A DNA stretch of 14,660 nucleotides from an uncultured Collinsella sp. (lineage in GTDB: Bacteria; Actinomycetota; Coriobacteriia; Coriobacteriales; Coriobacteriaceae): the NCBI GenBank assembly GCA_900553415.1, contig USDH01000024.1, forward strand, positions 1 through 14,660. Reading direction: 5' to 3'. Numbering within the stretch: position 1 is the stretch's first letter; each line of letters begins with the position of its first letter. The position numbers were made by a program, and so were the translations under genes. The notes under the pieces are model-generated. The model saw nothing but the letters and a program-made list of their open reading frames with translations. It did no database searches and was not told the DNA's origin. This document shows positions 13,428 to 14,660 of the stretch, in pieces.

Positions 13428-14660
13428 TGGCTCGGTTGAACGGGAGCATGATGGCGGGCGAGGCACGCGGCTCGGATGCGCCGGCGATTGAGGTGCAGGG
13501 CCTTAGTTTTGCCTATCCCGGGGCCGAGGCACCGGTGCTCGAGGGACTTGATTGGCGTGTTCCCCAAGGTGCATTTGCGCTGCTTGTTGGCGGTACCGGT
13601 TCGGGCAAGTCGACGCTGCTGTCGCTGCTCAAGCCCGAGATCGCGCCGGCGGGTACGCGCTCCGGCGAGCTGCTCGTGCTGGGCGAGCCCGTCGCCGACA
13701 TGGACGTGCGGGCATCGGCGGAGCGCGTGGGTTATGTGTTCCAGGATCCCGAGAACCAGATCGTGTGCGAAACCGTGTGGCACGAGATGGCGTTTGGCCT
13801 AGAGAATCTGGGTGTGTCGCGCGACGAGATGCGCCGTCGCGTAGCTGAGACCAGCTATTTCTTTGGTCTGGAGGACTGGCTTCATCGCGATACCGATACG
13901 CTTTCGGGCGGACGCAAGCAGTTGCTGTCGTTAGCGGCCGTGCTGGCGTTGCACCCGCGCGTGCTGCTGCTCGACGAGCCCACGTCCCAGCTCGATCCCG
14001 TTGCCGAGAAAAATTTTCTGCACGCGCTGTTTCGCGTGAATCGCGAATTGGGCTGCACGGTGGTTGTGGCGACGCACCAGCCGCGTCCGATGCTCGAATA
14101 CGCGACGCGCGCGTATCGGATTGAGGGCGGCCACGTGCGCGAGGTGGCCGATATCGCCTCCTTGGGGCATCGTGAAGAGCTGTTTTCTGGTGAGATGCCG
14201 GGGTGGGGCGGCTCGCGGCGTGCAAAAATCGGAGTTTTCAGCATCGCTGGTGGCCGGCAGGGCTCTTTAGACCCGCACGCGGACGTTGCGGGTGCGAAAA
14301 AGGGACCAAAAACGGACAAATCGGCTAAATTTGAGGCGCAAATCTTGCCGCAGGACGACTCGGGGGCGTCATCGCGCGCCGGTGGATGCAGAATACTCCC
14401 AAAAATGTACGCTGGCTCGGCCACCACCTTGACAGGAAGCTGGTTTCGCTACGATCGGGCGTCCGGCTGGGTGCTGCGCGGACTCGATGTGGCGTTTTCG
14501 ACTGGCGCGGTGCATGCGATTGTGGGCGGCAACGGCTGCGGCAAGTCGACGCTGCTTTCGGTGTTGGCCAAAACGGTCAAGTTGCAGCGTGGGTGCATGG
14601 AGCGTGCGGCGGGGTCGGCGGCGCTGCTGCCGCAAAACCCCAAGGCGCTGCTGGTTGCCG
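13427..14660 (+). CDS. ecfA: ECF transporter dual-domain ATPase (two fused ABC ATPase domains; 3' end outside window)
   Basis: The frame is open from the ATG at 13427 to the window end, 411 codons. The first ATPase domain is complete: Walker A GGTGSGKST (55-63), the ECF-type Q-loop FQDPENQIVCETVWHEMAFG (105-124), signature LSGGRKQ (159-165), Walker B LLLDEP (180-185), and H-loop His217. The second domain begins near residue 337 with WFRYDRASGWVLRGLDV, has Walker A GGNGCGKST (367-375) and reaches its Q-loop (LLPQNP) before the cut. Such head-to-tail fusions replace the EcfA1/EcfA2 pair. The TGATG overlap with ecfT implies coupled translation. The linker (about 255-336) is long, lysine/alanine-rich and AT-richer, and appears to contain an inverted-repeat element. 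Confidence 0.9.
   Translation, partial: MARLNGSMMAGEARGSDAPAIEVQGLSFAYPGAEAPVLEGLDWRVPQGAFALLVGGTGSGKSTLLSLLKPEIAPAGTRSGELLVLGEPVADMDVRASAERVGYVFQDPENQIVCETVWHEMAFGLENLGVSRDEMRRRVAETSYFFGLEDWLHRDTDTLSGGRKQLLSLAAVLALHPRVLLLDEPTSQLDPVAEKNFLHALFRVNRELGCTVVVATHQPRPMLEYATRAYRIEGGHVREVADIASLGHREELFSGEMPGWGGSRRAKIGVFSIAGGRQGSLDPHADVAGAKKGPKTDKSAKFEAQILPQDDSGASSRAGGCRILPKMYAGSATTLTGSWFRYDRASGWVLRGLDVAFSTGAVHAIVGGNGCGKSTLLSVLAKTVKLQRGCMERAAGSAALLPQNPKALLVA
14224..14406. repeat. Possible 183-bp inverted-repeat element inside the dual-ATPase linker
   Basis: The left end has TCGGAGTTTTCAGCATC (14229-14245). The right end (14385-14401) read on the other strand gives TGGGAGTATTCTGCATC, a match at 14 of 17 positions. 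The interior contains A-rich runs (GAAAAAGGGACCAAAAACGG) unlike the flanking GC-rich ATPase coding DNA. It is translated as about residues 266-327 of the linker without a stop. The arms are imperfect, so the call is tentative. Confidence 0.45.

Overview
The window appears to join two different organisms at about position 3120-3145. Bases 1 to ~3120 are AT-richer. They use GAA/AAA-type codons and carry strong AGGAGG-type ribosome sites. Gene content (PduL, a microcompartment shell protein, a RhaT-like permease, a secreted protein with a Negativicutes-looking signal peptide) suggests a gut Firmicute, possibly a Veillonella/Megasphaera/Dialister relative. From ~3145 to the end the DNA is GC-rich with GAG/AAG/GTG-type codons. 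Its content (LASTG wall protein, NfnAB, a Coriobacteriia-type DUF559-like protein, palindromic intergenic repeats) suggests a Coriobacteriia genome such as Collinsella. The join lies inside one open frame, in the middle of a domain. A chimeric metagenomic assembly is the simplest reading; recombination cannot be excluded from sequence alone.

Left part, all on + : the 3' end of a PduL-type phosphotransacylase, a 98-aa BMC shell protein and its terminator (end of a bacterial microcompartment operon), then a drug/metabolite-type permease coupled to an 88-residue protein of unknown function, then a secreted protein that runs into the junction.

Right part: the C-terminal half of a sortase-anchored surface protein (+) meets a block of palindromic repeats. 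A minus-strand series follows: nfnA-nfnB (overlapping, flavin-based electron bifurcation between ferredoxin, NADH and NADP), pth, a Coriobacteriia-type nuclease-fold protein, prs and glmU. Divergently, ecfT and a dual-domain ecfA (cut by the window end) form an ECF vitamin/metal transporter core.

The most unusual content lies in the intergenic spaces of the right part. There are units about 200 bp long bounded by inverted repeats: 4230-4447 (three stacked 57-bp palindromes), 6988-7187, 7934-8137 and 9462-9664. The last two share the same 24-bp termini but have unrelated interiors, and they bracket the nuclease-like gene. A weaker unit of this kind (14224-14406) seems to sit in frame in the linker of the dual ATPase. 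Three terminators also share a conserved sequence beyond their U tract. I see no rRNA, tRNA, CRISPR array, transposase gene or phage gene.
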